Assembly: GCA_030063045.1 (NCBI GenBank)
Contig: JAQSEB010000138.1
Span: 620,001 to 684,000 of the forward strand
Source: Pratylenchus scribneri
Lineage: Eukaryota; Nematoda; Chromadorea; Rhabditida; Pratylenchidae
Length of the DNA: 64,000 nt
Direction of reading: 5' to 3'
The notes under the pieces are model-generated. The model had not been told where the DNA came from. It saw only the letters and a program-made list of their open reading frames with translations, and ran no database searches. Both the position numbers and the translations under genes were made by a program. Below are positions 12,841 through 25,633 of this stretch, one piece after another; within the stretch, counting starts at the first letter, position 1, and each line of letters begins with the position of its first letter.

Positions 12841-13420
12841 ATATCGTCCTGACTCTGTTCATTTGTACTTTTTATGTTCTTCCAAATTTATTTAAAATGT
12901 ACGATTTTTAGCCAGAAAAATTGCAAAATTTAAGTAGGGAATTTAGCCGCTTTAAATTTTTTATAATAAATTCATTAATTCTGGATGTTTAGGGTGCTTT
13001 TTTTGTGTTCTTCCAGATTTATTTAAAATGTACGATTTTGCAAGAAAATTCAAAAAATAAGTAGTAAAATTATGGCCAACGAATTAATTTTTGCGCCAGC
13101 CTCTTTCAAATAAATTCCAATAATACTCTAAATTAATTATTATTAATCCTCAAAAACATGGTCCAGTCTCGATATATTCGTACTTTTTGTCCTTCCAAAT
13201 TAAACATAGAAATGTCACCATTAAGCCACAAAAAAATGCAAAATTAAGTGTGGAAATTATTGCCAGCCAGATTAAATTTTCGTGCCTTATTGCCAGCCTG
13301 TTGGCATCTAATTTAACATTTTTGCCTAATTTCCAACATTCTAAATTATTCCGCCTTATTGCCAGCCGCTTTAACATTTTCATTTTATTGCCAGCCGTCC
13401 CCCCCCCCCCCCCCACTTTT
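12841..13420 (+). repeat. Diverged repeats and TTATTGCCAGCC-type repeats
   Basis: Three diverged blocks, near 12845, 12990 and 13160, share a pattern like GTACTTTTTGT.CTTCCAAAT and AAAATGTACGATTTT. From 13255 to 13400 the short phrase ATTGCCAGCC recurs four times, and the stretch ends in a run of 16 C (13399-13414). I see no coding evidence. Confidence 0.6.
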
Positions 13421-13976
13421 CTCTCACGCTAATTTTATTTAATGAGCAAGAAAAATGCAGAAAGAAGGGGATTTATTCCCGCCGTCCATTCTTTGGCATT
13501 GACACAGACGGCCGTAAAAAAATAAATAATAATAATTTGCGAATCCCACGGTGCCCCTCTGCTTTCTAAGAATTTAGCCCAAACTTCGGCGGGTAAGGGC
13601 AAAAATTGCCGTCTCGAATTTTTTTATTTTGGGCACCCGTGCGCGAATTTCCATTTGGTCTTCGTCTTCACATTTCATTCCCATTCAATTTAATCTGCTC
13701 TTTCCAATTTTTGATGCTTTTAGAAGAGGAAGGGATTTTAAAACGGAAATTTTTTCCTGTTTTTATTTTAATTAAAATTTGAGATTTTTAAGACTTTTAG
13801 AATGTCTCGAGGAAATATTTTAATAAATTAAAAATTTTTGCAAAGAATTTCTTTGGTGAAATTATTACGCAAATAGCCATATAAATAATCAAAATAGACG
13901 AAATTTTTCGATTTTTTTCAATTTTTATGTATCAAAAATTAAAAATTAACCATCTTCTTCAAAAAAATTATATAGC
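13421..13976. other. Intergenic DNA
   Basis: Includes a GC-richer patch near 13480-13680 but no exon signals on either strand. Confidence 0.45.
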
Positions 13977-14315
13977 TCAACTTGTCGCCATTTAAAATAA
14001 CGCATTACGGGCTGAACCAAATTTTGATGATTTTAGTAACAAATTAAAGAGAAGACTTTTGGCTATACAATGATATTAATTTTATTTAAATTAAATAAGA
14101 ATTGTCGGAGTTATGCCTTAAAAACCATTTAAAATGACCGTTATTATGGATTAGCGAAATTTCCAGTCTTTTTCAGGGAACAACTACATCAATTCTCAAC
14201 CAATTTAAATAAAAATTAAAATCACTGGATAGACAAATGTCTGTTCTTTAATTTAAAAACAAAATCATCAAAATTGGTTCATTCCTTGATGAGTTATAAG
14301 CATTCGCGTCAAGTT
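13977..14315. mobile_element. Foldback element, family D (copy 2)
   Basis: Inverted arms: CCAAATTTTGATGATTTT and TTAAAGAGAAGACTTTTGGC on the left, with mirror sequences near 14230-14300 that include TCATCAAAATTGGTTCATTC. It matches the element at 5800-6135 in arm sequence and layout but is more diverged. No protein is encoded. Confidence 0.7.
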
Positions 14316-16290
14316 GACCAGGCCACAAGTTGGCGCTGCTCTCTGATGAGAATATGATGTTTTTCCATCTGAAATTTTGTCATCTTTTTCATTGTCCTTT
14401 CTGGCCAATTCTAAAAACTAGCATCCTCCCGCGTCCCGACATAAAAAGAAAGTCACATGACTGCTTTGCCATTTCCACGCCCATTTCCGTCTCCGTTCAT
14501 TGTACTCGACCGTCGTCCCTTTCCTTTCCTTTTCCATAAAATTTTGCGCCGTCCCAATTTTTTGCCTCCCTTTCTCCTCTTTTTTCTCGACTGTCCTTTA
14601 CTATCCGTTTTCCTTTTTTATTCTTTGGACACGGCTTTTGGCCCGTCCGCCTTTTTAATAATCCCCTTGCCCGCTTGCAATGCTGCCGGTTGAATGGAAA
14701 ATGCCGTCGTCCACGGAGTTCAATGCGACCGCCATTTGTGCCAGATTTGGCCTATTATGGACGCGCGCGGGCGTTCCGACGGTGGCAATTTTCTATCCCC
14801 CCACTTTTTTCACGTCCTTCGCCTCATCTTTCCCCCTCATCTTGCCCTTAATTAGCATTGTAAGCCCTAAGGGCATCTTCCTCTCCTTTTTCTCCTCTTG
14901 CTTCTTCCCTTCCCTTACTTTCCCTGCAATGCCGTAGGCTATAGGCGAAGGTAAATTTTCCTCCCTTCCATTTTCTTCACAATCAGCCAAAATCCGCCGC
15001 CTGTGCATTCGGCGAAAAATGCAGGAAAGAAAGCAGCCATACAATAAATTATATTTTCCCTTTGGCATTGGCATATGTATGTGTGCTTGTCGCTTGTCCA
15101 AAAGATTAAAATGAAATAAAAATAAATAATTCCCTTTACTTGAAAAAGTACAACATTTTCTCGAATATTTTTAGAATATTTATTCTGTTAGATTTTTATT
15201 CAATTTTTGATGTCCTTTTATATAATATTAAAAAAACTTGAAATTCGTTAATTTTTCAAGTTTAAGACTTTCTAGCCAACCGATTTTCGAGATCTTTTTT
15301 TTTAAAATTTTAAATTAAAATAAACAAATAAATTGAAGTTTTATCTAATCGCCCCAAGAAAGTTAAATAAGAATTAAAATAAAATTGAGAATTAAAAAGC
15401 ATTAAAAAACGCATTATAAACCCAAACCCAATGTATTGGAATTTTTCAATTAATTTTCAAATCTTTATCTTTAATGCAAATTTCTCAAAGAATTTTTTGA
15501 AATTAAAAACCACTTTTATTATTTATTTTGTTCCACAGTCAAAAAATTGATCCCTAAATTAAAGAATGCAATCCTCCTACAAAATTTGTATTCCCAACTC
15601 AAATATTTTTCGGCCAATTTTTTACTGTTGTTTTTTGCTCCCCGAATTCCGTCAATCCAATGGGCATTTTTTATATTTTTTTTGCCGTCCAAATTCTCCA
15701 ATTAGCCTTTTTGGACAAATTGGATGGTAAATGACCTCCCTCTGTCTCCCTCCACCAAGTCCAATTTTTTCTGAGTACGGGAAATGGCCAAAATCACTCG
15801 TCATTTGCTGCTTTTTGTGTTTTATGTGTGCCCTCATTATATATGAAAATACAAATTAAAAATATTTTTATTTCTTGGAATTGAGGAATTCTCTGCATTA
15901 CTTCCTTTCTGATTTTCATGCGAATAGAAAAGGGCAGCGAAAATAATTTATAGAAAATAATGAATTATTCAATAATTCTAATAAATGGGAATTATGAATA
16001 TTTTTATTTATTTTTAGAAAATATTCGGAAGCCAAAAATGCCAAAATATTTAAATTAATAATGTTAGCTAATGACGAATTCATTGCCCTCTTTATTATTG
16101 GCAATAATTGGAGAAGCCCCAATATTATCAATTATCATAAAGGACAAAAAAATTCAATTAAAAATAATTGCCAAAAATTATTTCGATTTGGGATTTGCCC
16201 CCAGGGCATGCGCAAATAAACAATTCTTTAGCCTTCAAAATTTTCATTATCCTCGTGGGAAACATTTGAGACCAAATTTTAAAGGAAAAT
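14316..16290. other. Intergenic DNA, pyrimidine-biased in its first half
   Basis: 14340-15100 is less AT-rich and pyrimidine-biased on the plus strand. The open frames there overlap on both strands and resemble no family. 15100-16290 is plain AT-rich DNA. A transcript start or non-coding RNA could lie here unseen. Confidence 0.4.
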
Positions 16291-16294
16291 AAAA

Positions 16295-16640
16295 AATCAA
16301 AAACAAATTCCAAAAATTTTTTTAAATTTACCCTCAGGGTATGTCCAATCATATAATAAAATTTAGAATATTTTCTATCTATTTATGTTAACAAATCATC
16401 TTTTAGCTCAAAAACAAATTCCAAAAATTTTTTTAAATTTATCCTCAGGGTATGTCCAGACATATAAAAAATTTACATATTTTCCAACCTTTTTTGGTTC
16501 CAATTCCAAATCATCTTTTAGCTCTTTAAAAATTTCAAAAAATTTTCATGGATAGACCCTAAAACATAAAAAATAAATTAAAATAAAAAAGGAAATTTTC
16601 CCAAAAATTTTTTTAATTTACCCTCATCAGGGCATGCGCA
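16295..16640 (+). repeat. Three ~112-bp tandem units
   Basis: AACAAATTCCAAAAATTTTT, then TTACCCTCAGGGTATG or a near form, then CATATAA, occurs at about 16300, 16408 and 16590, with CAAATCATCTTTTAGCTC between units. The third unit is the most diverged. No gene is seen. Confidence 0.65.
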
Positions 16641-19600
16641 ATGCGAATCTAAAATTTACCATAATTTTTTAAAAAAAAATGTTTATTCCAATTTCATCCG
16701 GCAAAATTTGTGTTCCGATTCCGATCTACAAATACTTCATATATTTTTTATATTTGTTGCGCTTCAAAAACGATGCTAATAGTAGTAAAGAAGAAGCCCA
16801 TTCAATTCGGCGATGATGTGCACAATTTTCATTTTTATTTATTAAAAGCGAGAGCCCAAAGAATAGGGGGAAAAAGAAGGCGAGACTAAGCACCACAATT
16901 CCCTCCTTTCAAAATTGCTCCGAGGGCTTTTTTTGTGTTTGTTGTGCAGCGGCCGGCCGACCGGCTTCCTTCGTTTCCTTCTAATTTCCTTTCATTCTAC
17001 AATAAAAAGAAAGAAGAAGCCCCGAGGCGCCGCGCAAAAATATGCAAAAAGGAAAAGTGGAGGGGAGGGAAAATGTTCCAGTGCCCTAATTTCGCTGTTC
17101 TTCCTTTCCATTCCTTCCTTTCATTCCTCATTGTTGCGCTTTATAAAAATTGTACACAAAAAAAAAGATTTTTTCATTACATTTGGGGAAAAAATTTATT
17201 GCAACATTTTTTATTCGGAAAAAAATTATGATTTTTTTAATAAAAAATTTCGCTCATTGCCCAATATCTCATCAGTCTTTAAAGCAATTAATAAATCTTT
17301 TTTACCATTTAGTAAAGCTCTTATTGTATAGCATTTTAATAGCAAAATATAAATACAAAATTGCCCGATTTTGGCATATTTTTCTGTCTTTTTTTGGTCA
17401 TAATTTTTTGTATTTTCTAACAAATCCATTAATAATTTTCTTTAATCTTTTCATCACAATCTCGGCTATAATCGCTACAAATTTGCTAAATTTAAAGCAT
17501 TTAAATAAATTTATTTTATGCACATAATTTCAAGTGACAAATTCCACAAATTATTCACCCATTTCCTTTAATTAAAGTTAAATATTAGCATTTTTTTCAA
17601 ATTGCATTTGAACTCATAGAAAATTTCCAAAATAAATAGGTCAAAAATTTGTTATGAAAATTTTTTTTAATTCTTTACATTTTTTCCTCCAACATAAATA
17701 ATTAATATAAATATTAAAAAATAGTGGCTAATCATTTTTGAACATTCTCCATAATTTCCACACAAACCAATGTCCAATCCACATTCATTCCACTTGGTCA
17801 TTGAACAATGCGTCCGTCGCGCATACACGCCCACAAATTTCCCTAGGAAAATAGACCAATTATTTACAAAAATGCCTTATGTAAAAAAAGAGGGCCAACA
17901 CAAAGACCAAATGAAAGAAAATAAAATAATAAAAATGGCGAAAGGCAAAAAAAAGTAATCGGCGCAAAATAATTACATTGCCCCTCTCCTTTAAACTCAT
18001 TCAATTATTTTACACTGCTTTTTGCGCTCATTATTGTTCATTATTTACGCAATAATTACAATTGAATGGCCCATGAATGGCCATGGGGAAGAAAATGTGG
18101 GTCATTGCTCATTGTTGGGCACAAAAAGGGGAGAAGGGTCCACGGTGTTCTTCCCGGGGCAAAAACAATTGTTTTGTGTGCCAATTGGCCGCTGTCCTCC
18201 ATCCATTTTTGCATTGTTCCAGCACAAATAAAAGTGTACTTTAATGTCAGAAGGCAATAAAAGTTTTCCTCTCTTCCTCAATAAACAAAGAAAAAGACCA
18301 AAACAATGGGGGAAAATGTGTGTGTAAAGGGCGGCGGCACACATTCAAAAACAGGAAAAAATGGGGGTAAAATTCCAGTTGATGAAATGGGAACAATGAA
18401 AAGGTGATGGCATCCATTGTGGCCATTCTTTCTCAATGTAAATTGCGCACACAAAAAAACAATGATTGAGGGAGAATGGCCTCTTCCCTGCCAATTGCCT
18501 TTTGACCGCTCGTGACCACTGAACACAAATATAAATAGTTGGGAGGGGAAAACAAGTTTTTTTCCGCGCATTTCTTTGACATTCCGCGCATTCCTTTGAC
18601 ATCATTGTTATCAAACAAACAATGCAAAAAGAGAAAAAAAAACAAATAAATCAGCAACAATTGGTCCAATTGGTCTTCCACATAGACCGGAACTTTGTTG
18701 GGCCAACACGTGATTAGCACAATAGAGAGGGGAACATCCTCCGAACATTAATTTTCCCTCACCCTACTAAGATTCATTCTGATCCGGATGGCCAAATAGG
18801 GTCAAATTGTCCGTATCATTGTTGCAAGTAAAATTCTTCCTTAAAATTATTTCCAATATTTTTGAGTTATTTTTGACATAGACCTAGTTATTCATTTCTT
18901 TATTTTAAAATAGTTTGAAAGGAAATTTGGTCTTGTTAAATTAGGGATTATAGTTCAAGCTAGGAAAAAGCAGCCAATAAAATGTTAAAAAAATTGAAAA
19001 ATAATTTTATAATTTTTGGCAAAAATAATTTTTAGTCTATTTTTATTATGAATATTTCCCACGAAATTAGCAGCTTTAATGAACAAAAACCAAAAGAGTA
19101 AAGGACATGGGCTAATTTGTCTGGAAATAAAATTCAAAAAATCCAAATTTAATTAAATTCCTGTAATTTGAATTCATCTAAAAATATTCCAATTTTTTGT
19201 ACTTTTATTCAGCAAATTTGACCCCAATTTATTTTTACTGATTTTTATTCTCCGAAAGAGAAAATAAAAATAAAATTATGGGAATATATCTGGGAAAATT
19301 CTATTAAAAAATACAAAAAAATGTGAATTCCCCAGACTCAAATGGGAAATTATTGTCGGCTTTATCAACACGTAATTTTCTGAGAATCAAAAGAAACACA
19401 AAAAAAGAGTAAATTTCACTTGCGGATTTTGCCATTTTCCCAAAAAGCACGCAATAAATAATTAAAACTTGATCTATTTTTTAATAGCAAAATATTTTTG
19501 GGAATTTGCAACATTTCCAATTGTATAAATTATTGCATTAAATTGTCAAAAAATTAATTAAATTCCATAAATATTTTTTATATTCATAAGATTTCGACTA

Positions 19601-19958
19601 ATTGTCCCAAATCAAACATAAATTTGACGCAATGACTTAAATACTTATATATGGCCATAAAACTTGGCCAAATTAATATGAGTTTAATCTACTAATTTCC
19701 AAAATTTTTTATGGCCATAAAACTTGGCCAATTTAATAATACTTATTGTTTAATAACGCTAAAATATTTATAATAATTTTTTAAATAATTTCCCAAATTT
19801 ATTTTCAGCTAAAAAGCAGCTCTTTGATCATTCTAATTCCTTCCCAATTTCTAATAAATTAATTTGACTGCCTCCAACAACATTTTTGCACTGCCCATCA
19901 CCAGTTTTGCCTGTGGCGATAACATTCATAATAAAACCCGAATAAATATTCTCAAGAA
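16641..19958. other. Intergenic DNA upstream of the forkhead gene
   Basis: No gene that I can support. The phrase ATGGCCATAAAACTTGGCCA occurs twice, at about 19651 and 19709. An AACAATGATTGAGGG motif near 18458 resembles one beside the array at 7.6-8.8 kb. The promoter of the forkhead gene presumably lies in the last few hundred bases, but no specific element is recognised. Confidence 0.45.
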
Positions 19959-22900
19959 ATGATGGAATCCGCAGGCCAATTGCTTTTATCCGCTCCACCA
20001 ATCCATCTGCCCTTGATGACCGCAAATAACAACAATGAAAATGATGTAAATTCGAACACAACAAGCATTTGTTGCTTTTTGCCAAATAAAATTGATGAGG
20101 CAGAAAAAGAGCAACAAAATAATAGGTAGGGAAATGTTTTATTTAGTTGAAAAAATTTTAAAAAATTTTGAAGAAATTTTTGGCCAAAATGAAGAATTTC
20201 AATTTGACATTGGGCTTTGTGTTTATTTTGGGATTTTGATACTCTAATAAATAGTCATAGATTGAAGAATTAAAAAGGAATAATTTGGACATTTTTTGAT
20301 ACTCTAAAAGCCCATTTTCGTTTCAAATATATTCGGACAATTATATTATTTTAATTTATTGTAATTTTAAAAATAAAAATTTTTAATTCTTTCAGCAGTA
20401 TGGAAATTGCCAATATTTCCGAATCGCCAAATTCACTGGAAAATGGTGAAGAAATGAAAATTGAAGACGGAAATGACCGAGAAGAAATGGCGGCATCGGC
20501 ACAAACAGCCGAAAATGCCATTGGAATGATTAGGACAACAGGTAGGAATTTTATTAAAATCCAATAAAAATAATATTCCCTCAAAATTTAGCAACAATGC
20601 CAAACAAAAAGGAAGGATCCCAAATGAGTAATGGCACATTGCCGGCCGTGATCAAGCCACCAGGCGATGAAAAGGAGGAACGGCCATCACTCTCATACAA
20701 GGATTTAATCATTGAGGCCATCGAAAGTAGTCCAGAGAGGCGACTGAAACTCAGCGAAATTTATCAGGTAGGCAAAAATGATGAAATTTAAATGAATTAA
20801 CCCATAAAAGGTGATCAAATATTTGCATCCGTATTATCAACGAAGGGCTGACCAATGGGGATGGCAAAATTCGATTCGGCATAATCTGAGTTTGCATGAT
20901 TGCTTTGTCAAATTGCCACTGAAACAGACCAGTGCCAATGGGGTCGTTGGTCAGTCAAAATTGGAAGAGGAATTTATTTTTACATTTTTGTCCATATTTG
21001 AAGGCCATTTCTGGACGGTGGTCCATCGAAATCCAGAGGAGAAACAGGGTCCCACACGAAGACGTTCTCGCGCTAATATTGGTACTGTAGGCAGCACAAA
21101 AGGGGCCAGCAAAAAGTTGGCAGCACAACAAAATTGCCTGGGGCAACATCAAAATATTGGAACTACGGTTGCTGGAGGAAAAGCAAAAGGGCTGAAAGGA
21201 AGGCAAAGTGTCAGGTGAGGGAAAAATTAAAATTCAGAAATCAGAATAAATTTTAAAAAATCAGAATAAATCTAAAAATCAGAATAAAAAATCAAAATAA
21301 ATTTAACAAATCAGAATTACAAATCAGAATAAATTTAAAAAAATCAAAATTACAAATCAGAATAAATTTAACAAATCAGAATACAAATCAGAATTAATTT
21401 AAAAAATCTGAATTAAAAATCAGAATAAATTTAAAAATCAGAATTAAAAATCAGAATAAATTTAAAAATCAGAATAAATTTAACAAATCAGAATAAATTT
21501 ATATTCAAATGCTTTTTTAGCTCTGACAGCGGAGTGATGAGCGACGATGGAGGAATGAGAGCTATTGATGGTGGATGCCATTCAGGCACAATAAGCCCAT
21601 TGGCCACCGGTGGAAGTGCTTCAGTGCCATTGCCTACACTTCTCCAAATTCCACAAAATGAGCAGAATAAATTTCAGGTGAATTCCTTAAAATATGCCAA
21701 ATTCAATTCCCATTTAAGTCCCTTCAATCGCCATTGGCTTTGAGCAGCCATACGCCAATCACATTACAGCATTTTCCATTCCAAACGACCCAATCAACAC
21801 AAAATGTAATTTTAATTCTAATTAAATTTTTTATAAATTAGCTAGGAATATTTAAAAATTTTAAAAAATTAAAAAATATTTTAATATTTTTTATTTTTAA
21901 AATACAAACCATAAAATATTTATTAGTTAAATTTTATTAATTTCGGAGAATTTAAAAAATTAATTTAAAAAATAAAGAAAAAATGGACTGATCGAAAAAA
22001 TGAAAAAAAATAAATTAAAAATTTAAAAATGATTTAAAAATTAAAATTCACCCAAAATTTAAATATCCAAATAAACATCATTTTTAGTCATTATTGAGCC
22101 CATTGGAATTGGTTTTGAATGCTCAAAATGCAGCAAATTTGGTGCAAAGTCCGCAGCAACCGCCATCCCAAATAATTCAATTCTCACCAATCCCTGGCAA
22201 AACGGTAAGTCAAATCAACAAAAATAATTCCCAAATATGCTAATTTCCCATTCCAGGCACCATCCAATCCCCAGACTAGCCTCCTTGAGCAACAATTACA
22301 ACAATTGTTGGCGGCAAATGCAAACAATGCCAATTTTGGTCATAATACACAAATGATGGCCCATCCATCCTCCAGTCCTCCTCAATTGCCGACAACCCCT
22401 GCCTCGGCACCTCCAACATTTTTGGGTGCTGGCCATTCACACAATCCTTTGATGGCATCATTGGGAGGCAATGGCATTGGTACTCCAGCAGCTAACTTAA
22501 ATGATACCGGCCTCAATTTGCTCAGCCAATTGGCAAGCCAGTGAGTATTAGCATCAAATAAAATAAATTGAATTAATTATTTTATTAATTTTAATACATT
22601 TATTTAAAGATTATTGGCCTCCTCAACTCCTTCCTCTGCGGCTATTCCTCCAATTGGTTCACCCCAATTTGCGCCATCCCAGCAAATTCAACAAAATAAT
22701 TCGTTGGCAATTGCAGCTGCCGCCCTCGAAATGCAACGCCTTCAAATGTTGCAACTTTATGCGCAACAACAACAACAGCAGGTGAATATTTTTTACATTT
22801 TTTTTTAAATCAAAATTTGTATTTTTAGTGTTTTTAGCAAATTAGAATTTGTATTGTATTTTTAGCAAATCAGAATTTATATTTTTTGTGTTTTTAATAA

Positions 22901-24079
22901 AACAGAATTTGTGTTTTTTGTGTTTTTAATAATACAGAATTTGTGTTTTTTGTGTTTTAGCAAATCAGAATTTGTATTTTTTGTGTTTTTAGCAAATCAG
23001 AATTTGTATTTTTTGTGTTTTTAGCAAATCAGAATTTGTATTTTTTGTGTTTTTAGCAAATCAGAATTTGTATTTTTTGTGTTTTTAGCAAATCAGAATT
23101 TGTATTTTTGTGTTTAGCAAATCAGATTTTGTTTTTTTTTTGTATTTTTCGCAAATCAGAATTGTATTTTTTTTTGTTTTTAACAAATCAGAATTTTTGT
23201 TTTTTGAGTTTTAGCAAATCAAAATTTGTATTTTTGTGTTTTTAGCAAATTAAATTTTGTGTTTTTAGCAAATCAGAATTTGTATTTTTTGGGTATTTTG
23301 TAAATCAGAATTTATATTTTTTTATGTTTTTTTTTCACAAATTAGATTGGTATTTTTGGGTTCGTTTCAAATCAGAAATATATTTTCACAAATCAGATTT
23401 TTTAAATTTGAGTAAAAAATTAATGAAATAAAAAACAATTTTCACATTTTTTTTCAGTTGGAACAACAATTGGCCATTTTGGAGCAAACTCATCATCGAG
23501 ACCAATTGATGTTGCATTTGGGTGGCCAACATTTGTCAACAAATGCCACCACCCATTCGGCTCCATTGAGTCCAAATGGACATCCTCCAACATTAGTGGA
23601 TCAACAACATTCCTCCTCCGTTTTGACTCAATTATTGCTGTCAAAATTGTTGCCAAATTCATCAATAGTTGCTGATCAATTGGTGGGTGGCATTAGAATT
23701 GATAAATTCATTAATATAATATTCATTTTAGCCCATCCAAATGACCAATAATCAGCCATCATCATTGCCAATAAAAACATTGCCACCTCCTTTAGTCCCT
23801 CATTCCTCAACATTTGGCACACAAATGGAATTTTTGATGCACCAACAACAAATTGGGGAGAGGACAGCAGAAAGAGAACCATCATCGGCTGATTTGATGA
23901 TGTTGGGCCCAATTCTCCTCCAACAACTTCAACAAAGACAACAACAAAGGGAGGATGCCAACAATGCCAATGCCACTCAACAAATCGCAGCTGCCATTGT
24001 CCAACAAGCTGTTCAGCAACAACAACAAATTCAACAAGCATTGGTGGACAATTCCGAACCTGAATTGGCTGTTGTTTGA
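19959..24079 (+). CDS. Forkhead-domain transcription factor (12 exons)
   Basis: Exons: 19959-20125, 20396-20541, 20592-20767, 20811-20949, 21004-21214, 21521-21677, 21719-21805, 22088-22204, 22257-22540, 22610-22781, 23458-23682, 23732-24079. All introns are GT-AG, the phases agree throughout, and the product is 742 residues. The forkhead domain spans about residues 136-222. It begins [15 protein letters not shown], carries the recognition helix [17 protein letters not shown] (179-195), and ends in wing sequence [11 protein letters not shown]. It should bind DNA in the nucleus as a monomer, as the family does. After the domain comes a basic stretch, then a long Gln/Asn/Pro/Ser-rich tail with poly-Q that is probably a transactivation region. 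The start was chosen as the first ATG after an in-frame stop at 19932; a second ATG follows directly. AATAAA at 24342-24347 could serve the 3' end. The domain resembles the nematode FKH-9 type from memory, but I cannot verify this, so no symbol is given. Confidence 0.93.
21232..21506 (+). repeat. Minisatellite in forkhead intron 5
   Basis: Almost the whole 306-bp intron is built of short units of the form AAATCAGAATAAATTTA, about 15 copies with small length changes. The core AAATCAGAA is on the sense strand of the gene. Confidence 0.9.
22800..23400 (+). repeat. Minisatellite in forkhead intron 10
   Basis: Units of about 32-37 bp contain AGCAAATCAGAATTTGTA followed by TTTTTTGTGTTTTT, repeated about 15 times and decaying towards the 3' end. 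Again the AAATCAGAA core is on the sense strand. It fills nearly all of the 676-bp intron. Confidence 0.9.
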
Positions 24080-25633
24080 ATTTTTGCCATTTGGGAAGGG
24101 CAATTTGTGGAATAATTTAATAATAATTTTGAATGATTCGATGATCTTTTTCCCCATAATTTTCATTGTTTTTCCTTCCTTTTTACCAAAGAAGGAATTC
24201 ATTTTTTGAGCATTTTATCCTCTCCAATTGTTGTAATTAATTGTCAAAATTCCTAGCAAATTTTTTCCCTCTTTCCCCAATAGTAAAAAGTGCTAGTTCT
24301 TTTGATGAGCTCATTCAGATGACCGAATTTAGGCAACTAACAATAAATTTTGTAATAGAATTCTAATTTACATTTTAATTCGTTTAGCCTCTATCAAAAT
24401 ATGCGGTAATTTTTAAAATAAATAGAACGGGATTGATTTATTATTCTACTTGAATTCAATTTTTAATTGTTTTCTTCTTTTTTTAATCAAACTTTTGTAT
24501 CCATTGATTTTTCCATTTAAATATTCTGATGTTAATTAATGAATAAAATATGGTTAAATAAATATGAAAATAAAATTAGCAACCTTAGCAAAAATTAAAA
24601 ACCGAAATTAATCGAAACCCAAATAAAAACACTGAAAATAACTAAATTGAATTTCAAAAAAAAAATTCTTAGAATATTACTAATTCCAATAAATAAAAAT
24701 TATATTTAACGAAGAATAAAAAAAGCCCGATGATCCTGAGAACAAATAAAAATAACTTATCATTAATCAATTTTTGATGGCGAAATACCACTATAAGACC
24801 TTAAATATCGTCTATAATTATGCTTATTTTAGAAATCTAGCTTAAAAATACTACATGCATTTGAATATAATAAAACGAATTTGCGGACGAATATTTATAT
24901 GTACAATAATTTACAATTTACATATAAATAACACCGAATTAATCAAATTTTCTTTTAATTTTGAATCCGGTTTTTATGTCATTTATAAGCGCAAACAATT
25001 TAGATATTGATAAAATAAATTAAAATATTTTTCATTTATTATATTATTCTTTTTAATTTATTAAAAACGGAAAAATAATATTTTAAAAATAAAAAAAAAT
25101 ATATTTAAAAAGAATATCGAAATGTTTATTTATAAAAGTCCCTTAATCAATCATGTTAATAGAGAAGTAATCAATTTGAGAAAAAGATATGTCTAATAAG
25201 TAAGCCCAAAATATCCTCGAAACGTAGCTTTTTATTTTTAAAACTATTCAAATTTTAAATTAAATATAATTATAAAATATAATAAATGGTGGTTCTTTCT
25301 TAACAAAATTAACATTATTGATTATTGAATCTCTGTCATTTGATTTTATGGCCAATTTTATTTTCCTAAATATTCAATTTTTTTCCTTTCTATTTTTCCT
25401 ACAAACAAAGACCCAATTGGCCACAAAAAATTAGATGAAGGGCTGTGACATCAAAAAATATTCATTTTTTACCACGAAAAATATACGAAAATTTAATTTT
25501 TTTGGATACTTTGCTATCTCATTGTCATTAATTTTATAACATTATTGATGTTAATTAAAATTTATTATTCTACAATCTATACAGATTGAAAGAGAGCAGC
25601 TCATTTTATCAGCCTGTTTTGCCTTGTTTTAGC
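24080..25633. other. AT-rich intergenic DNA
   Basis: Holds the presumed 3' UTR of the forkhead gene and then AT-rich sequence. I searched it for the missing N-terminal lobe of the kinase downstream (glycine loop, VAIK, HRD, DFG) in all frames and saw none. Confidence 0.55.

Noticed and set aside
14457..15101. Several frames of 78-102 codons on both strands
   Set aside because: Overlapping, pyrimidine/purine-biased frames without splice sites or family resemblance.
17770..17958. 62-codon Lys-rich frame
   Set aside because: It starts with ordinary codons but ends in A-rich low complexity. It has no partner exon, upstream signal or recognised motif.
23676..24202. Minus-strand frames of 106-121 codons
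   Set aside because: They are shadows of the last forkhead exons, which have clear splice sites and a matching reading frame on the plus strand.
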